64,000 bases of DNA, taken from Xylophilus sp042867185 (GTDB taxonomy: Bacteria; Pseudomonadota; Gammaproteobacteria; Burkholderiales; Burkholderiaceae_C). The notes beneath the pieces are model-generated. The model was not told the DNA's origin. It worked only from the letters and a program-made list of their open reading frames with translations, and ran no database searches. The first letter of the stretch is position 1. Each line of letters starts with the position of its first letter. Shown here piece after piece: positions 1-8,560 of this stretch. Position numbers and translations under genes: made by a program. The stretch lies in NCBI GenBank assembly GCA_042867185.1, contig JBHZQV010000013.1, positions 57,143-121,142 on the forward strand. Reading direction: 5' to 3'.

Positions 1-201
1 TGTTTTCATCGGCATTTCCTGGTGGTTGTCTGGATAAAAGAACGGTCGTTCTATTTGCGCTCGGCCGATGGTAGTCAGCTCTGCATCCCAGGGCCACGGG
101 GTTACTACGGAGTGATGCCGCGCCGCGGTGGCGGGCGGGTGCCGCGAGGATGTGCCGTGCGGGGAAGGAAGCGCCGCCGCGCCCCCGGAACAGCGAAGAA
201 A

Positions 202-223
202 CCTGCCGCCGGGTGACGGCAGG
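202..223 (-). terminator. Rho-independent terminator after the lipase-like gene
   Basis: A perfect 7-bp stem, CCTGCCG at 202-208 and CGGCAGG at 217-223, encloses an 8-nt loop. Read on the minus strand it is followed directly by TTTCTT. It lies about 20 bp past the stop codon of the minus-strand lipase-like gene. I see no other gene in 1-244. Confidence 0.7.
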
Positions 224-244
224 CGTGCGGCGGCGTGGGCGGGA

Positions 245-1789
245 TCAGCCGCCCTGGGCCAGCACCTGCTGGAAGAAGCCGCGGGCGACGGCATTGCAGA
301 ACGGTGGCACCAGGGTGTCGTGGTAGTCCCGGGTGACAGCGGCGTCACCATGGTTGCGCTTCCTCGCGGCCTTGGCTTTGCGGAAGCCCGTCTTGGCGGC
401 GGCGTACGGGTCGCTGGCACCATCGACGGGGGCTTCCAGGTCGAGCATCTGCAGCGCGTCGGCCGACATGCCGCGGGTCTTGAAATAGCCCGCCGTGGCC
501 CGCGTGCTTTCGAAGTTCACCGTGGGATCTTCGGCTCCGCCGCACAGAAGCGTCGGGCGGTTCGGCAGGTAGGTCCGCAGATCGTTGGCCACGGCCGCGC
601 GGCGCAGGCCGCTGGTGGGTCCGCATGCCAGTGGCGAGCCGCTGCTGCGCGACGCCTCGGTCGGCGGGAACGCGTTGCCCGGGCAAGGGTTGCCCTGGAT
701 GTCCGACGCATTGGCCGTCAGGAAAGACTGCTTCAGCAGGTTGTGGTCTGCATAGAAAGGCGCGAAGTCGCTCGACGCCGGGCCGGGCTGTGCGTTGGCG
801 GGGTAGAGCGCCAACGGGGGCAGCTTGCCTTCCTGGAATATCTGGGAGAGCGACTTGGTACTGGGCAGCAGCGTCTCGATGCCACGGGCGTACTCGGCTT
901 CGTAGACTTCGCCGGTGGAATGGTAGAGGCTGCCGAATTGTTTCTGCCAGCTGGTCGTGATCAAGGGCAGGAACACGGTGCTGCCCAGGTTCGGTGCGCC
1001 CAGCGTGCCGTAGTCCAGGATCAGGCTGATCGCGGACGGTGCGGAGAGCGCGGCCACCGCGGTGACGGGCTGACCTGCATTCTGAAGCGCGCGCTGTGTG
1101 GCCAGTGCCACGTAGCCGCCTTCCGAATAGCCGGTGATCAGCAGCTTGCCGGAATCGCTGACGCCTTGCAGAGTGCGCAGTGCGTTGCGGCCGGCCGCCA
1201 GGGCGTCGATCATGTCGGCGGATTGTTGCTCGGCGTTCAGGAAGGGGTGGTAGCCGAGCGTGGAGCTACCGTAGCCGGCGTAGTTGGGTGCCACGACGAT
1301 GAAACCCTGTGCCGCATACAGCGCGGCGATCTCCTGGCCTTCGTCCCCACCGGGCAAATCAGGATGGCGCACGTTCGCGATGTTGTAGGCCTTGTCGGTC
1401 GAGGTGCCGTGGGCGTACAGCACGATCGGGCGTGCGCCGCGGCAGCTGGGGTCGGATCCGGTCGGCACCATCACGGCGCCGGTGGCGTGGGTGGATTCAC
1501 GGGCACCGCCGACGGTCACGTACTTGATGGTATGAACATCGACGCCGCAACGCGATTTGCCGGCCAGCGCACGCTGTTGCTGGAGGTCCGACTCGGGTGG
1601 CAGGCCGTCTTCCAGGGTGGTGGCCGTCAGCGACGCGGTTTGAACCGGTGCATCGACCAGGGTGCCGCGCGTGGTGCCGGTATCGGTTGCGCGCAGCTCG
1701 GTCGTGCCGCCGTCGCCTCCTCCCCCGCAGGCGGTCAATAGAACCGCAGTACTTGCAATGGCGATAGCCGACAGAATATGCGTTTTCAT
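245..1789 (-). CDS. Secreted lipase-like alpha/beta hydrolase, lipoprotein
   Basis: This 514-aa protein is probably an exported ester hydrolase of the secretory lipase/alpha-beta hydrolase type. The N-terminus is a lipoprotein signal with lipobox L-T-A-C, cysteine at residue 21, followed by a glycine-rich linker. The nucleophile elbow GYSEGG has its serine at residue 222. An upstream HGT motif in YAHGTS could form the oxyanion hole. The C-terminal third has a CGGAEDP segment that may carry the catalytic aspartate. The ATG at 1789 is preceded by an AGGA ribosome site. The gene stands alone, with a terminator behind it and an AT-richer 200-bp gap in front of it (1790-1991) that should hold its promoter. 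Substrate is unknown; esterase, lipase or polyester depolymerase are all possible. Confidence 0.8.
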   Translation of the reverse strand: MKTHILSAIAIASTAVLLTACGGGGDGGTTELRATDTGTTRGTLVDAPVQTASLTATTLEDGLPPESDLQQQRALAGKSRCGVDVHTIKYVTVGGARESTHATGAVMVPTGSDPSCRGARPIVLYAHGTSTDKAYNIANVRHPDLPGGDEGQEIAALYAAQGFIVVAPNYAGYGSSTLGYHPFLNAEQQSADMIDALAAGRNALRTLQGVSDSGKLLITGYSEGGYVALATQRALQNAGQPVTAVAALSAPSAISLILDYGTLGAPNLGSTVFLPLITTSWQKQFGSLYHSTGEVYEAEYARGIETLLPSTKSLSQIFQEGKLPPLALYPANAQPGPASSDFAPFYADHNLLKQSFLTANASDIQGNPCPGNAFPPTEASRSSGSPLACGPTSGLRRAAVANDLRTYLPNRPTLLCGGAEDPTVNFESTRATAGYFKTRGMSADALQMLDLEAPVDGASDPYAAAKTGFRKAKAARKRNHGDAAVTRDYHDTLVPPFCNAVARGFFQQVLAQGG

Positions 1790-1991
1790 TAATATTTTCC
1801 TGATTTTATTAGCCCTACGGTCATGCGCGAAGCAACGGACCGTCCCATTGCCGGATATACCGGCGGATTCGAGAATACTATGGGCGACTCGGCAGGCGGG
1901 AAAAATTTACAGATGAATATCGAATATCTTCATGCCGCGATCGGTATAATCCAAAGTGTGTTGGCGGAATAATGGATATATAAGCCCAGAT

Positions 1992-3485
1992 TTAATTCTG
2001 TCGTGCGGTCCAATCCACCAATGCATCTAAGGCCGGCCGCGTAGCGCCAGCATTGGGATGGTTGACGATGGCCACCAGCACGAAGCGCCGGCCGTCGTCG
2101 GCGTGGACGAAGCCGGCGATCGCCTGCACGTCGCGCAGGCTGCCTGTCTTGAGGTGGGCGCTTCCGCTGCGGGCCTTGCTGCGGCGCAAGGTGCCGTCGA
2201 GGCCGACCACCGGCAGCGAGGCCACCAGGTCGGGCATCGACGGCGACAGCCAGGCGGTCTGCAGCATCCGCGCCAGACCCTGGGCGGTGATGCGGGCGTC
2301 TCGGCTCAGGCCCGCCCCGTTGTCGGCGGTGGGCGGCGGCTCCGACGTACCGAAGCGGCTGCGCCACCACTGTTCCAGCACCGCCCGCGAGGATTCGAAG
2401 CTGCCGGTGCCGCGCGCCTGCAGCGACAGCGTCAGGAAGAGCTGCTGCGCCATCACGTTGTTGCTGAACTTGTTGATGTCGCGCACCACCTCGGGCAGCG
2501 GCGGCGACACCACGGTGAAGGCCGGCTGCAGGCCCGCCGGCACCCGGCCGTCGCGCACACGCCCGGCGAGGCGCCCGCCCATGCTGCGCCAGAGCCCGGC
2601 GATCGCGCGGCCGGCGAAGGCGTCGGGGTCGGCGTACGCCACCGGCCACTGCTTCTCGCCGCAGCCGGCGGGGTAGCTGCCGGCGAAGCCGATGCGCGCC
2701 GGGTCCTGCAGGGCGGCCTGCAGGCCGGCCCGCCAGTCGCCGCAGGCGGTGCCGGCGGGCGCCAGCGGCACCCGGGCCTGCAGCCGTATGTCGGCCAGCG
2801 GCGGGTCGAGCATCACCGTGGCGGTGCCGCCGGCCGCATCGGGCACGAAGCCGAGGGTGAGCGACTTGAAATTGACCAGCAGCGCGTCGGGCGCCGCGTT
2901 GTATGGCCGGGACGGCTCGCCGTCGAAATCGGCCGGGTTGTGCGGCGGCAGCACGAAGGCGCTGCGGTCGAGCACGATGTCGCCCGCGATGGTGCGCACG
3001 CCCTGCGCCTGCAGCCGGCGCAGCAGCAGCCAGAGCCGCTCGACGACCAGCTTCGGGTCGCCCTGGCCGCGGATCACCAGGTCGCCCTGCAGGGTGCCGT
3101 CGGCGTCCACCGGCCCGCCGAAATAGACCGGCGTGTTCCAGGTGTAGGCCGGCCCCAGCAGCTCCAGCCCTGCGTAGGTGGTGACCAGCTTCATCACCGA
3201 GGCCGGGTTGACCGGCTGGTGCGCCCGGACATCGACCCGCGGCGCGCCGCCCGAGGCCTCGGCCACCACCACCGACAGCGCCTCGCGCGGGAGCTTGGCG
3301 CGCAGCAGGGCGGCCTCGACCTCCGGCGGCAGTGTTTCGGCCGGCAGCGCCTGGGCGGCGGCGGCCAGGCTGCCCAGGGCCAGCACCGCGCAGGCGGCGG
3401 CCGCGCGCAGTCGCCATGCGGCGGCAGGGAGCGGGCGGCGGCGGACGACGCGCGGCGGCGCGGGCGATGCGGGAAGAGGATTCAC
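1992..3485 (-). CDS. dacB: D-alanyl-D-alanine carboxypeptidase/endopeptidase (PBP4, class C low-mass PBP)
   Basis: This is a periplasmic serine peptidase that trims and opens peptidoglycan cross-links. All three penicillin-binding motifs are present: SVMK (Ser about 96), SNN (about 341) and KTG (about 446). The long insertion between SxxK and SxN is typical of PBP4. A signal peptide with an Arg-rich start and an Ala-rich core ends near AAAAQA. No ATG lies upstream of the signal. I chose the GTG at 3485 (497 aa) because the longer TTG start at 3554 gives an implausibly long region before the signal; neither has a good ribosome site. It is divergent from tsaB across a short gap. Confidence 0.9.
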   Translation of the reverse strand: MNPLPASPAPPRVVRRRPLPAAAWRLRAAAACAVLALGSLAAAAQALPAETLPPEVEAALLRAKLPREALSVVVAEASGGAPRVDVRAHQPVNPASVMKLVTTYAGLELLGPAYTWNTPVYFGGPVDADGTLQGDLVIRGQGDPKLVVERLWLLLRRLQAQGVRTIAGDIVLDRSAFVLPPHNPADFDGEPSRPYNAAPDALLVNFKSLTLGFVPDAAGGTATVMLDPPLADIRLQARVPLAPAGTACGDWRAGLQAALQDPARIGFAGSYPAGCGEKQWPVAYADPDAFAGRAIAGLWRSMGGRLAGRVRDGRVPAGLQPAFTVVSPPLPEVVRDINKFSNNVMAQQLFLTLSLQARGTGSFESSRAVLEQWWRSRFGTSEPPPTADNGAGLSRDARITAQGLARMLQTAWLSPSMPDLVASLPVVGLDGTLRRSKARSGSAHLKTGSLRDVQAIAGFVHADDGRRFVLVAIVNHPNAGATRPALDALVDWTARQN

Positions 3486-3608
3486 GGGCGTACGGTCTCG
3501 AGGTGCGGGGGAGGGCGGTGCAACTGCCGTGGTCGGGGCAGGGCGCTCCGGCAAAGTTTAGGCGCAGGGCGTGCGACGGGAGCATCGCCGCCGGGCGCCG
3601 GCACGGAA

Positions 3609-3637
3609 TTTTCAGGCGCGCCGCCAGGTCCGATAAT
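3609..3637 (+). promoter_or_regulatory. tsaB promoter, likely leaderless
   Basis: GATAAT at 3632-3637 is a good -10 hexamer, with TTTTCA at 3609-3614 as a fair -35 at 17-bp spacing. Only 7 nt separate the -10 from the tsaB ATG, so the transcript would start at or beside the start codon. Confidence 0.55.
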
Positions 3638-3644
3638 CCGGGTG

Positions 3645-4358
3645 ATGCAGATCGATTCCTCCGCCCCGTTGCTGGCCTTCGACACCAGTACCGACACGCT
3701 CTCCGTGGCCCTGCGCCATGCGGGCCGGGTGCAGGTGCACACGGGGGAGGGCGGCGCGCAGGCCTCGGCCACGCTGATCCCGGTGGCGCGTGCGCTGCTG
3801 GAGCAGGCGGGCCTCCGCTTCGCCGACCTGGACGCGATCGTCTTCGGCCGGGGGCCGGGCTCGTTCACCGGCCTGCGCACCGCCTGCGCCGTCGCCCAGG
3901 GCATGGCCTTCGGCGCCCGGCCGGGCGGCTTGCCGGTGCTGCCGGTCGATACGCTGCTGGCGGTGGCCGAAGACGCCCGGGCGCGGCACGGCACCCCCCA
4001 GGTGGTCGCCGCGATGGACGCCCGCATGGGCGAGGTCTACAGCTGCGCCTACCGCCATGACGCAGCCACCGGCCGGTGGCAGGCCGCCGGCGCGCTGCGC
4101 GTGGCCGCGCCCGAAGACGTGGCGGTGCCCGCCGGCTGGACCCTGGCCGGCAATGCGCGGGCGGCCTACGGCGAGCGCCTGGGGCCGGGCGCCACGGCGG
4201 TCGCGGCCCTGCCCACCGCCGAGGCCCTGCTGCGCCTGGCGCCGGCCCTGGCCGCGGCCGGCGGCCTGGTCGCGGCCGCCGACGCGCTGCCGCTCTACAT
4301 CCGCGACAAGGTCGCCAAGACGACGGCCGAGCGCATGGCCGATAAGGCGGCGGCATGA
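3645..4358 (+). CDS. tsaB: tRNA threonylcarbamoyladenosine biosynthesis protein TsaB
   Basis: TsaB is the non-catalytic partner of TsaD in the complex that makes t6A37 on tRNAs reading ANN codons. The 237-aa protein has the ASKHA-fold start LLAFDTSTDTLSVAL and the GRGPGSFTGLR motif that defines the family. The ATG at 3645 sits 7 nt after a -10 hexamer and no ribosome site is visible. The stop overlaps the rimI start (ATGA), so the two are cotranscribed. Pairing of tsaB with rimI is widespread in proteobacteria. Confidence 0.96.
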   Translation: MQIDSSAPLLAFDTSTDTLSVALRHAGRVQVHTGEGGAQASATLIPVARALLEQAGLRFADLDAIVFGRGPGSFTGLRTACAVAQGMAFGARPGGLPVLPVDTLLAVAEDARARHGTPQVVAAMDARMGEVYSCAYRHDAATGRWQAAGALRVAAPEDVAVPAGWTLAGNARAAYGERLGPGATAVAALPTAEALLRLAPALAAAGGLVAAADALPLYIRDKVAKTTAERMADKAAA

Positions 4359-4822
4359 GCGCGCTGCCCCGGCCGCCCGAGGCCGGCTTCGCGCCGATCA
4401 CGCCCGACACGCTGGACGCGGTGCTGGCGATCGAAGCCCAGGCCTACACCCATCCGTGGACCCGCGGCAATTTCCTCGATTCGCTGCGGGCGGGCTACCA
4501 GGCCCGGCAACTGGTGGCCGGTGGTGCGGTCATCGGCTACTTCGTCGCGATGAAGGGGGTCGACGAGGTGCACCTGCTCAACATCACCGTCGCGCCCGCC
4601 TGCCAGCGGCAGGGCTGGGCGCGGGTGCTGCTGGATGCGCTGCGGCTGTGGGCCCGGGGCCAGGGCGCGCTGTGGCTGTGGCTGGAGGTGCGCACCGGCA
4701 ACCTGCGGGCGCAATCGGTCTACACCGCGCACGGCTTCCAGCGGGTGGGCCTGCGCAAACGCTACTACCCGGCCCTCGACAACGGGCGCGAAGACGCGGT
4801 CGTGATGAGCCAGCGCCTCTGA
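4355..4822 (+). CDS. rimI: Ribosomal-protein-alanine N-acetyltransferase RimI
   Basis: This 155-aa GNAT acetyltransferase should acetylate the N-terminus of ribosomal protein S18. The acetyl-CoA loop is seen as VAPACQRQGWARVLLD, followed by the WLEVRTGNLRAQSVY segment typical of RimI and the conserved GFQRVGLRKRYY strand near the end. It overlaps tsaB by 4 bp, and the glycosylase-like gene follows 20 bp downstream in the same operon. Confidence 0.95.
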   Translation: MSALPRPPEAGFAPITPDTLDAVLAIEAQAYTHPWTRGNFLDSLRAGYQARQLVAGGAVIGYFVAMKGVDEVHLLNITVAPACQRQGWARVLLDALRLWARGQGALWLWLEVRTGNLRAQSVYTAHGFQRVGLRKRYYPALDNGREDAVVMSQRL

Positions 4823-4842
4823 TCCGACACGTACATATTTCC

Positions 4843-5613
4843 ATGGGACTCGACCTCGATCCGCGCCAGCGCGCGATGCTGCAAGAGATGGGCGTCACCG
4901 TCTGGCAGCCGGTGCAGCGTGCGCCGGCCGATGCGCCGGCCGATACGGTGGCGGCGCCCGCACCCGCCGTGGCCGCCCGTGCGGTGCCGGCGCCGTCGCC
5001 CGCCCCGGCCGAAGCACCGGTGCCGCCAGCGCCCGCCGCCGCCCGTCCGCCGGAGCGTCCCGCCGCCCCGCAGCGGCCGGTGCCCGCCCCCGCCGCCGAT
5101 CCCGCCGATGCCGACACCCCGCTCCTCGGCCCCTGGCGCGCCCTGCACCCGGCCACCGCCGATGCCGGCGACCTGCCGGTCTGGCTGGTGGTGGCCGAAT
5201 GCCCCGAGGGCGACCTGCTGGCGGGCGACGCGGGCCGGCTGCTCGACAACATGCTGCGCGCCGCGCAACTGCACCGCCAGGCCCGGGTGGTGGGCGCGGT
5301 GCTGTCCCGGGGGGGCACCCTGGCGCCGCCCGACGCGGTGCCGGTGGCCGCCGGCCTGCAGCAGGGGCTGGCCGCGCACCGGCCGGCCCTGGTGCTGGCG
5401 ATGGGCCGGCTGGCGGCGCAGACGCTGCTGGGCCGGGCCGAGCCGCTGGGCCGGCTGCGCGGGCAGGTGCACGACCTGCACGGCACGCCGTGCGTCGCCA
5501 CCTACGACGCGGCCTACCTGCTGCGCGCCCAGGCCGACAAGGCCCGCGCCTGGGAGGACCTGTGCCGCGCCCTGGAGGCCGCGCCGCCGCCTGCGGCCCG
5601 AGCACCTGCGTGA
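4843..5613 (+). CDS. Degenerate family-4 uracil-DNA-glycosylase-like protein
   Basis: The 256-aa protein has a Pro/Ala-rich linker at about residues 25-90, then a domain resembling family-4 uracil-DNA glycosylases: a GDAGRLLDNML helix, LVLAMGRLAAQTLLG, and a C-terminal YLLRAQADKARAWEDL. The active sites look lost. Where the family has GEAPGxxE this protein reads AECPEGDLLAG, and the HPS before the last helix reads YDAA. The four cysteines of the iron-sulfur cluster are absent; only two scattered cysteines are seen in the domain. An active member of this family commonly follows rimI in related genomes, so this looks like a relic or a repurposed paralogue. Enzymatic function is doubtful. Confidence 0.65.
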   Translation: MGLDLDPRQRAMLQEMGVTVWQPVQRAPADAPADTVAAPAPAVAARAVPAPSPAPAEAPVPPAPAAARPPERPAAPQRPVPAPAADPADADTPLLGPWRALHPATADAGDLPVWLVVAECPEGDLLAGDAGRLLDNMLRAAQLHRQARVVGAVLSRGGTLAPPDAVPVAAGLQQGLAAHRPALVLAMGRLAAQTLLGRAEPLGRLRGQVHDLHGTPCVATYDAAYLLRAQADKARAWEDLCRALEAAPPPAARAPA

Positions 5614-5658
5614 CACACAGCGGCCCCGGGGGGGCGGCGGCGGTGCGGGGCGCGTCCG

Positions 5659-5664
5659 TAGAAT
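5659..5664 (+). promoter_or_regulatory. pyrF -10 element, near-leaderless
   Basis: TAGAAT at 5659-5664 lies 8 nt before the pyrF ATG at 5673. No Shine-Dalgarno sequence is visible between them. No convincing -35 is seen. Confidence 0.45.
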
Positions 5665-5672
5665 CGCCGCCC

Positions 5673-6500
5673 ATGACTTTTCTCGACATGCTGCGCCGCG
5701 CCGAGCGCCAGAACGGCTCGATGCTGTGCATCGGCCTCGACCCCGAACCCGCCCGTTTTCCCGGCGCCTGGCAAGGCGATGCCAGCCGTATCCACGACTT
5801 CTGCGCCGCGATCGTCGAGGCCACCGCCGACCTGGCGATCGCCTTCAAGCCGCAGATCGCCTACTTCGCCGCCCACCGGGCCGAAGACCAGCTGGAGCGG
5901 CTGATGGCCACCCTGCGCACGCTGGCGCCCCGGGTGCCGGTGATCCTCGATGCCAAGCGCGGCGACATCGGCTCCACCGCCGAGCAGTACGCCAAGGAGG
6001 CCTTCGACCGCTACGGCGCCGACGCGGTCACGCTCTCGCCTTTCATGGGCTTCGATTCGGTCGAGCCGTACCTGCGCCGCGAAGGCAAGGGCGCCTTTTT
6101 GCTGTGCCGCACCTCCAACCCCGGCGGCGACGACCTGCAGGCCCAGCGGCTCGCATCGGTCCCGGGCCAGCCGCTGCTCTACGAACACATCGCCCGGCAG
6201 GCCCAGGGTCCGTGGAACCTCAACGGCCAGCTGGGCCTGGTGGTGGGTGCCACCTACCCGGCCGAGATCGAGCGGGTGCGGGCCGCGGCCCCGACGCTGC
6301 CGCTGCTGATCCCCGGCGTGGGCGCCCAGGGCGGCGATGCGGCCGCCACGGTGCGCGCCGGCTGGCGGCCCGACGCGCCGATCGTCGTCAGCTCGTCGCG
6401 CGCCGTGCTGTACGCCAGCCGCGGCGACGACTTCGCCGCGGCCGCCCGGCGGGTGGCGACCGACACCCGCGACCTGCTGCAGGCGGCCCGGCCCGCGTGA
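5673..6500 (+). CDS. pyrF: Orotidine 5'-phosphate decarboxylase
   Basis: PyrF converts OMP to UMP, the last step of de novo pyrimidine synthesis. The 275-aa length fits the type-2 (mycobacterial/betaproteobacterial) PyrF. The catalytic DAKRGDIGSTAEQYA motif lies near residues 93-107. The FKPQIAYF strand and the phosphate-binding LIPGVGAQGGD stretch near the C-terminus are intact. The reading frame is open far upstream, but family similarity starts at MTFLDMLRRAE, so I use the ATG at 5673 just after a -10 element. It is downstream of the glycosylase-like gene with a 59-bp gap. Confidence 0.96.
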   Translation: MTFLDMLRRAERQNGSMLCIGLDPEPARFPGAWQGDASRIHDFCAAIVEATADLAIAFKPQIAYFAAHRAEDQLERLMATLRTLAPRVPVILDAKRGDIGSTAEQYAKEAFDRYGADAVTLSPFMGFDSVEPYLRREGKGAFLLCRTSNPGGDDLQAQRLASVPGQPLLYEHIARQAQGPWNLNGQLGLVVGATYPAEIERVRAAAPTLPLLIPGVGAQGGDAAATVRAGWRPDAPIVVSSSRAVLYASRGDDFAAAARRVATDTRDLLQAARPA

Positions 6501-6593
6501 CGCCGTCGCCGGGACGGCGCGCTGCCGACCCGGTGCACGACCCCGGCCGATGGCCCGGCGCACCGCGGCCGCAGGGGCAGCGTCCGACGCCTC

Positions 6594-7031
6594 CTAGGGA
6601 TTGCGGGCGGCTTCCAGGTGCGCGCGGGCGCGCTGCGCCAGGGCCATGTCGCCGGGGGTCTCGGGGTTCCAGGTGTCGACCGGGATCGGCCGGCCGTGCG
6701 AATCGACCGAGACGAAGACGATCAGGCATTCGGTCGTCTTCTCCATCCGGCCGCTCTTCATGTCGCCGCTGCGCACCTCGACCGAAATGTTCATGCTGGT
6801 CTTGCCGGTGTAGGCCATGCGGGCCTCGACCTCGACCAGGTCGCCGATCATGATCGGCCGGTGGAAGCGGATGCTGCCCACCGACACGGTGACGCAGTAG
6901 CGCTTGGCCCAGCTGGTGGCGCAGGCGTAGCCGGCCTCGTCGATCCACTTCATGACGGTGCCGCCATGCACTTTTCCGCCGAAGTTGACGGCGCTGGGTT
7001 CGGCGAGAAAGCGCAGGGTGATGCTGGACAT
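6594..7031 (-). CDS. Acyl-CoA thioesterase (YciA/hotdog family)
   Basis: This 145-aa single hotdog-domain thioesterase should hydrolyse acyl-CoA in the cytoplasm. The signature NFGGKVHGGTVMKWIDEAGY covers helix 1 and the catalytic acidic residue, followed by the VGSIRFHRPIMIGDLVEVEA strands. An in-frame ATG at 7064 would add 11 residues, but on the minus strand it lies inside GGAATAAT, which looks like the -10 element. I therefore prefer 7031. It converges with pyrF and is divergent from the small membrane protein gene. Confidence 0.88.
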   Translation of the reverse strand: MSSITLRFLAEPSAVNFGGKVHGGTVMKWIDEAGYACATSWAKRYCVTVSVGSIRFHRPIMIGDLVEVEARMAYTGKTSMNISVEVRSGDMKSGRMEKTTECLIVFVSVDSHGRPIPVDTWNPETPGDMALAQRARAHLEAARNP

Positions 7032-7172
7032 GGCGTGGGATCCGGGGACGAGAAGGTGCGCCATTATTCCCGAGCGGTAGGAAAACGCCGACATGGTTTG
7101 GCTCGGCCGTGCGACAGCCGCGCCGCGCGCGCGGGCCCAGCATCCGCGGCACAGCAATTACAAGGAGCGGCG

Positions 7173-7343
7173 ATGTCGTTTGCGATCTACATGGTGGGGT
7201 TCGTGATCTTCCTGGGAGGCCTGATCTGGGGGGCGCTGGCTGCGGGCGTGCCGCATCTCTACATCGGCATCGGCACCCTGGTGCTGCTGGGACTGGGCAT
7301 TTTCAGCGGCGTGGGACGCACCCGGAGCAAAGACCCGTCCTGA
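7173..7343 (+). CDS. Small two-helix membrane protein, hypothetical
   Basis: This 56-aa protein has two predicted membrane helices, about residues 3-25 and 28-47, joined by a short GVPHLY turn, and ends in a basic, polar tail. An AAGGAG ribosome site at 7162-7167 is well spaced before the ATG, which supports translation. Similar tiny proteins are common in Burkholderiales, but I do not recognise a function. It sits between a divergent thioesterase gene and a convergent TRAP binding-protein gene. Confidence 0.7.
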   Translation: MSFAIYMVGFVIFLGGLIWGALAAGVPHLYIGIGTLVLLGLGIFSGVGRTRSKDPS

Positions 7344-7370
7344 GCGGGCGCGCGCGCGCCGCCACGCACC

Positions 7371-8363
7371 TCACCTGACGAGGTACGGCACCAGGACGGC
7401 GCTGGCCTCGTGGCCGACGGTCTGCAACCATTCGCGGGTGGACCGCTCGCCGAGCCGCTTGAGCTCGGCCTGCAGCTGGGCGGAGGGCCGCTCGGTCACC
7501 ATGCCGTGCGCTTTCAGATCGGCAGCGGCGCTGCTGGTCTGGGCTTGGCTCATGGTCCAGCCGCGTGCCTCGGCGGCCTGGGCCGCCTGGTCCACCGCGA
7601 CCTGCAGCGCGGGGGGCAGCGCGTCGAACACGCGGCGGGAGACGAAGACCGCGTTCTTCGGGAAGAACGCATTGATGCCGTAGTAGTAGCGCATGCGCGA
7701 CCACGCCTGCGTTTCCGAGCCGGTGACGGCGGAGCTGATCATGGCGTCGATGCTGCCCTGTGCCAGCGCGTCGCGCAGGTCGACCATGGCGACATCGACC
7801 GGCGCCGCACCGACCAGCTGGGCGATCCGCAGCGTGGTGGGATCGAAGGTGCGCATCCGGACGTCCTTGAGATCGGCGGTGCTGCCGACCGGCTTGTGGG
7901 TGTAGAGCCCCTGGGGCGGCCAGGGCACCGCGTAGAGCAGGTGGAGGCCGTGCGCCGCGAACTGCCGCGCGAGGGCCGGCCGCTGTGCCGCCCACAGCCG
8001 GCGTGCGTCGTCGTAGCTCGACACGATGAACGGCACGCCGTCCACCCCGGCGATCGGCACCTGCGAGGCGATCGCGGTCAGGATCGTCTCGCCCGCCTCG
8101 ACGCGCCCGGCTTCCACCGCGGGGAAGATGTCGCGCAGCTTGAACAGCGCGTTGTTGGGATGCACCGTGATCTGGAGCGCGTTCTGGCTCGCACGCTGCA
8201 CGTCCTCGGTGAACTGCACCAGGTTCTGGGTCTGGAACGACTCGGCGCGGTAGCCGGTCGCGAGGCGCCATGCGATCGGGGCCGTCTTGAGGGGTGCGGC
8301 CGGCTGGGCCCAGGCCGTCGGGCCGGCCAGGGCTGCGAGGATGAGGATGAGGCGAATGAACAC
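7371..8363 (-). CDS. TRAP transporter substrate-binding protein (DctP family)
   Basis: This 330-aa periplasmic binding protein belongs to the DctP/TAXI-like group that delivers organic acids to TRAP transporters. It has a signal peptide ending at TAWAQ, then family landmarks: RAESFQTQ near the start of the mature protein, FPAVEAGRVEAG, LKDVRMRTF, and an Asp-Ala-Met near GSIDAMISS. The start is a GTG at 8363 preceded by GGGAG. No DctQ or DctM gene is adjacent, so it is an orphan or works with a permease encoded elsewhere. The 197-bp gap upstream (8364-8560) holds no gene. Confidence 0.85.
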   Translation of the reverse strand: MFIRLILILAALAGPTAWAQPAAPLKTAPIAWRLATGYRAESFQTQNLVQFTEDVQRASQNALQITVHPNNALFKLRDIFPAVEAGRVEAGETILTAIASQVPIAGVDGVPFIVSSYDDARRLWAAQRPALARQFAAHGLHLLYAVPWPPQGLYTHKPVGSTADLKDVRMRTFDPTTLRIAQLVGAAPVDVAMVDLRDALAQGSIDAMISSAVTGSETQAWSRMRYYYGINAFFPKNAVFVSRRVFDALPPALQVAVDQAAQAAEARGWTMSQAQTSSAAADLKAHGMVTERPSAQLQAELKRLGERSTREWLQTVGHEASAVLVPYLVR

Positions 8364-8560
8364 GTGACGTGTACTCCCGAAATGGTGGCGTGCCGTGGCA
8401 TCCGGCCCCCATCTTCCTCCGAGACCTCTCGCATGCGTCTCTGTCCGGGAAAAGGGAGCCAGCGCCAGGGAAGCGTTTTAAACACGCGACGTATTCTAGC
8501 GGAACGCCGGCTGCAGCCCCGGTCGGTATGAAAACGCGGGCCAGGTGCCGGACCGGCGGC

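Noticed and set aside
22..216. Small 64-codon frame at the left edge
   Set aside because: No ribosome site, Arg-rich shadow composition, and it overlaps the terminator of the minus-strand gene.
128..1741. 537-codon plus-strand frame over the lipase-like gene
   Set aside because: Composition is Arg/Gly/Ala-rich with no family features, while the minus strand has a signal, lipobox and GYSEGG.
1790..1991. AT-richer gap as a sign of horizontal transfer
   Set aside because: The flanking genes have normal composition; lower GC in a promoter region is expected.
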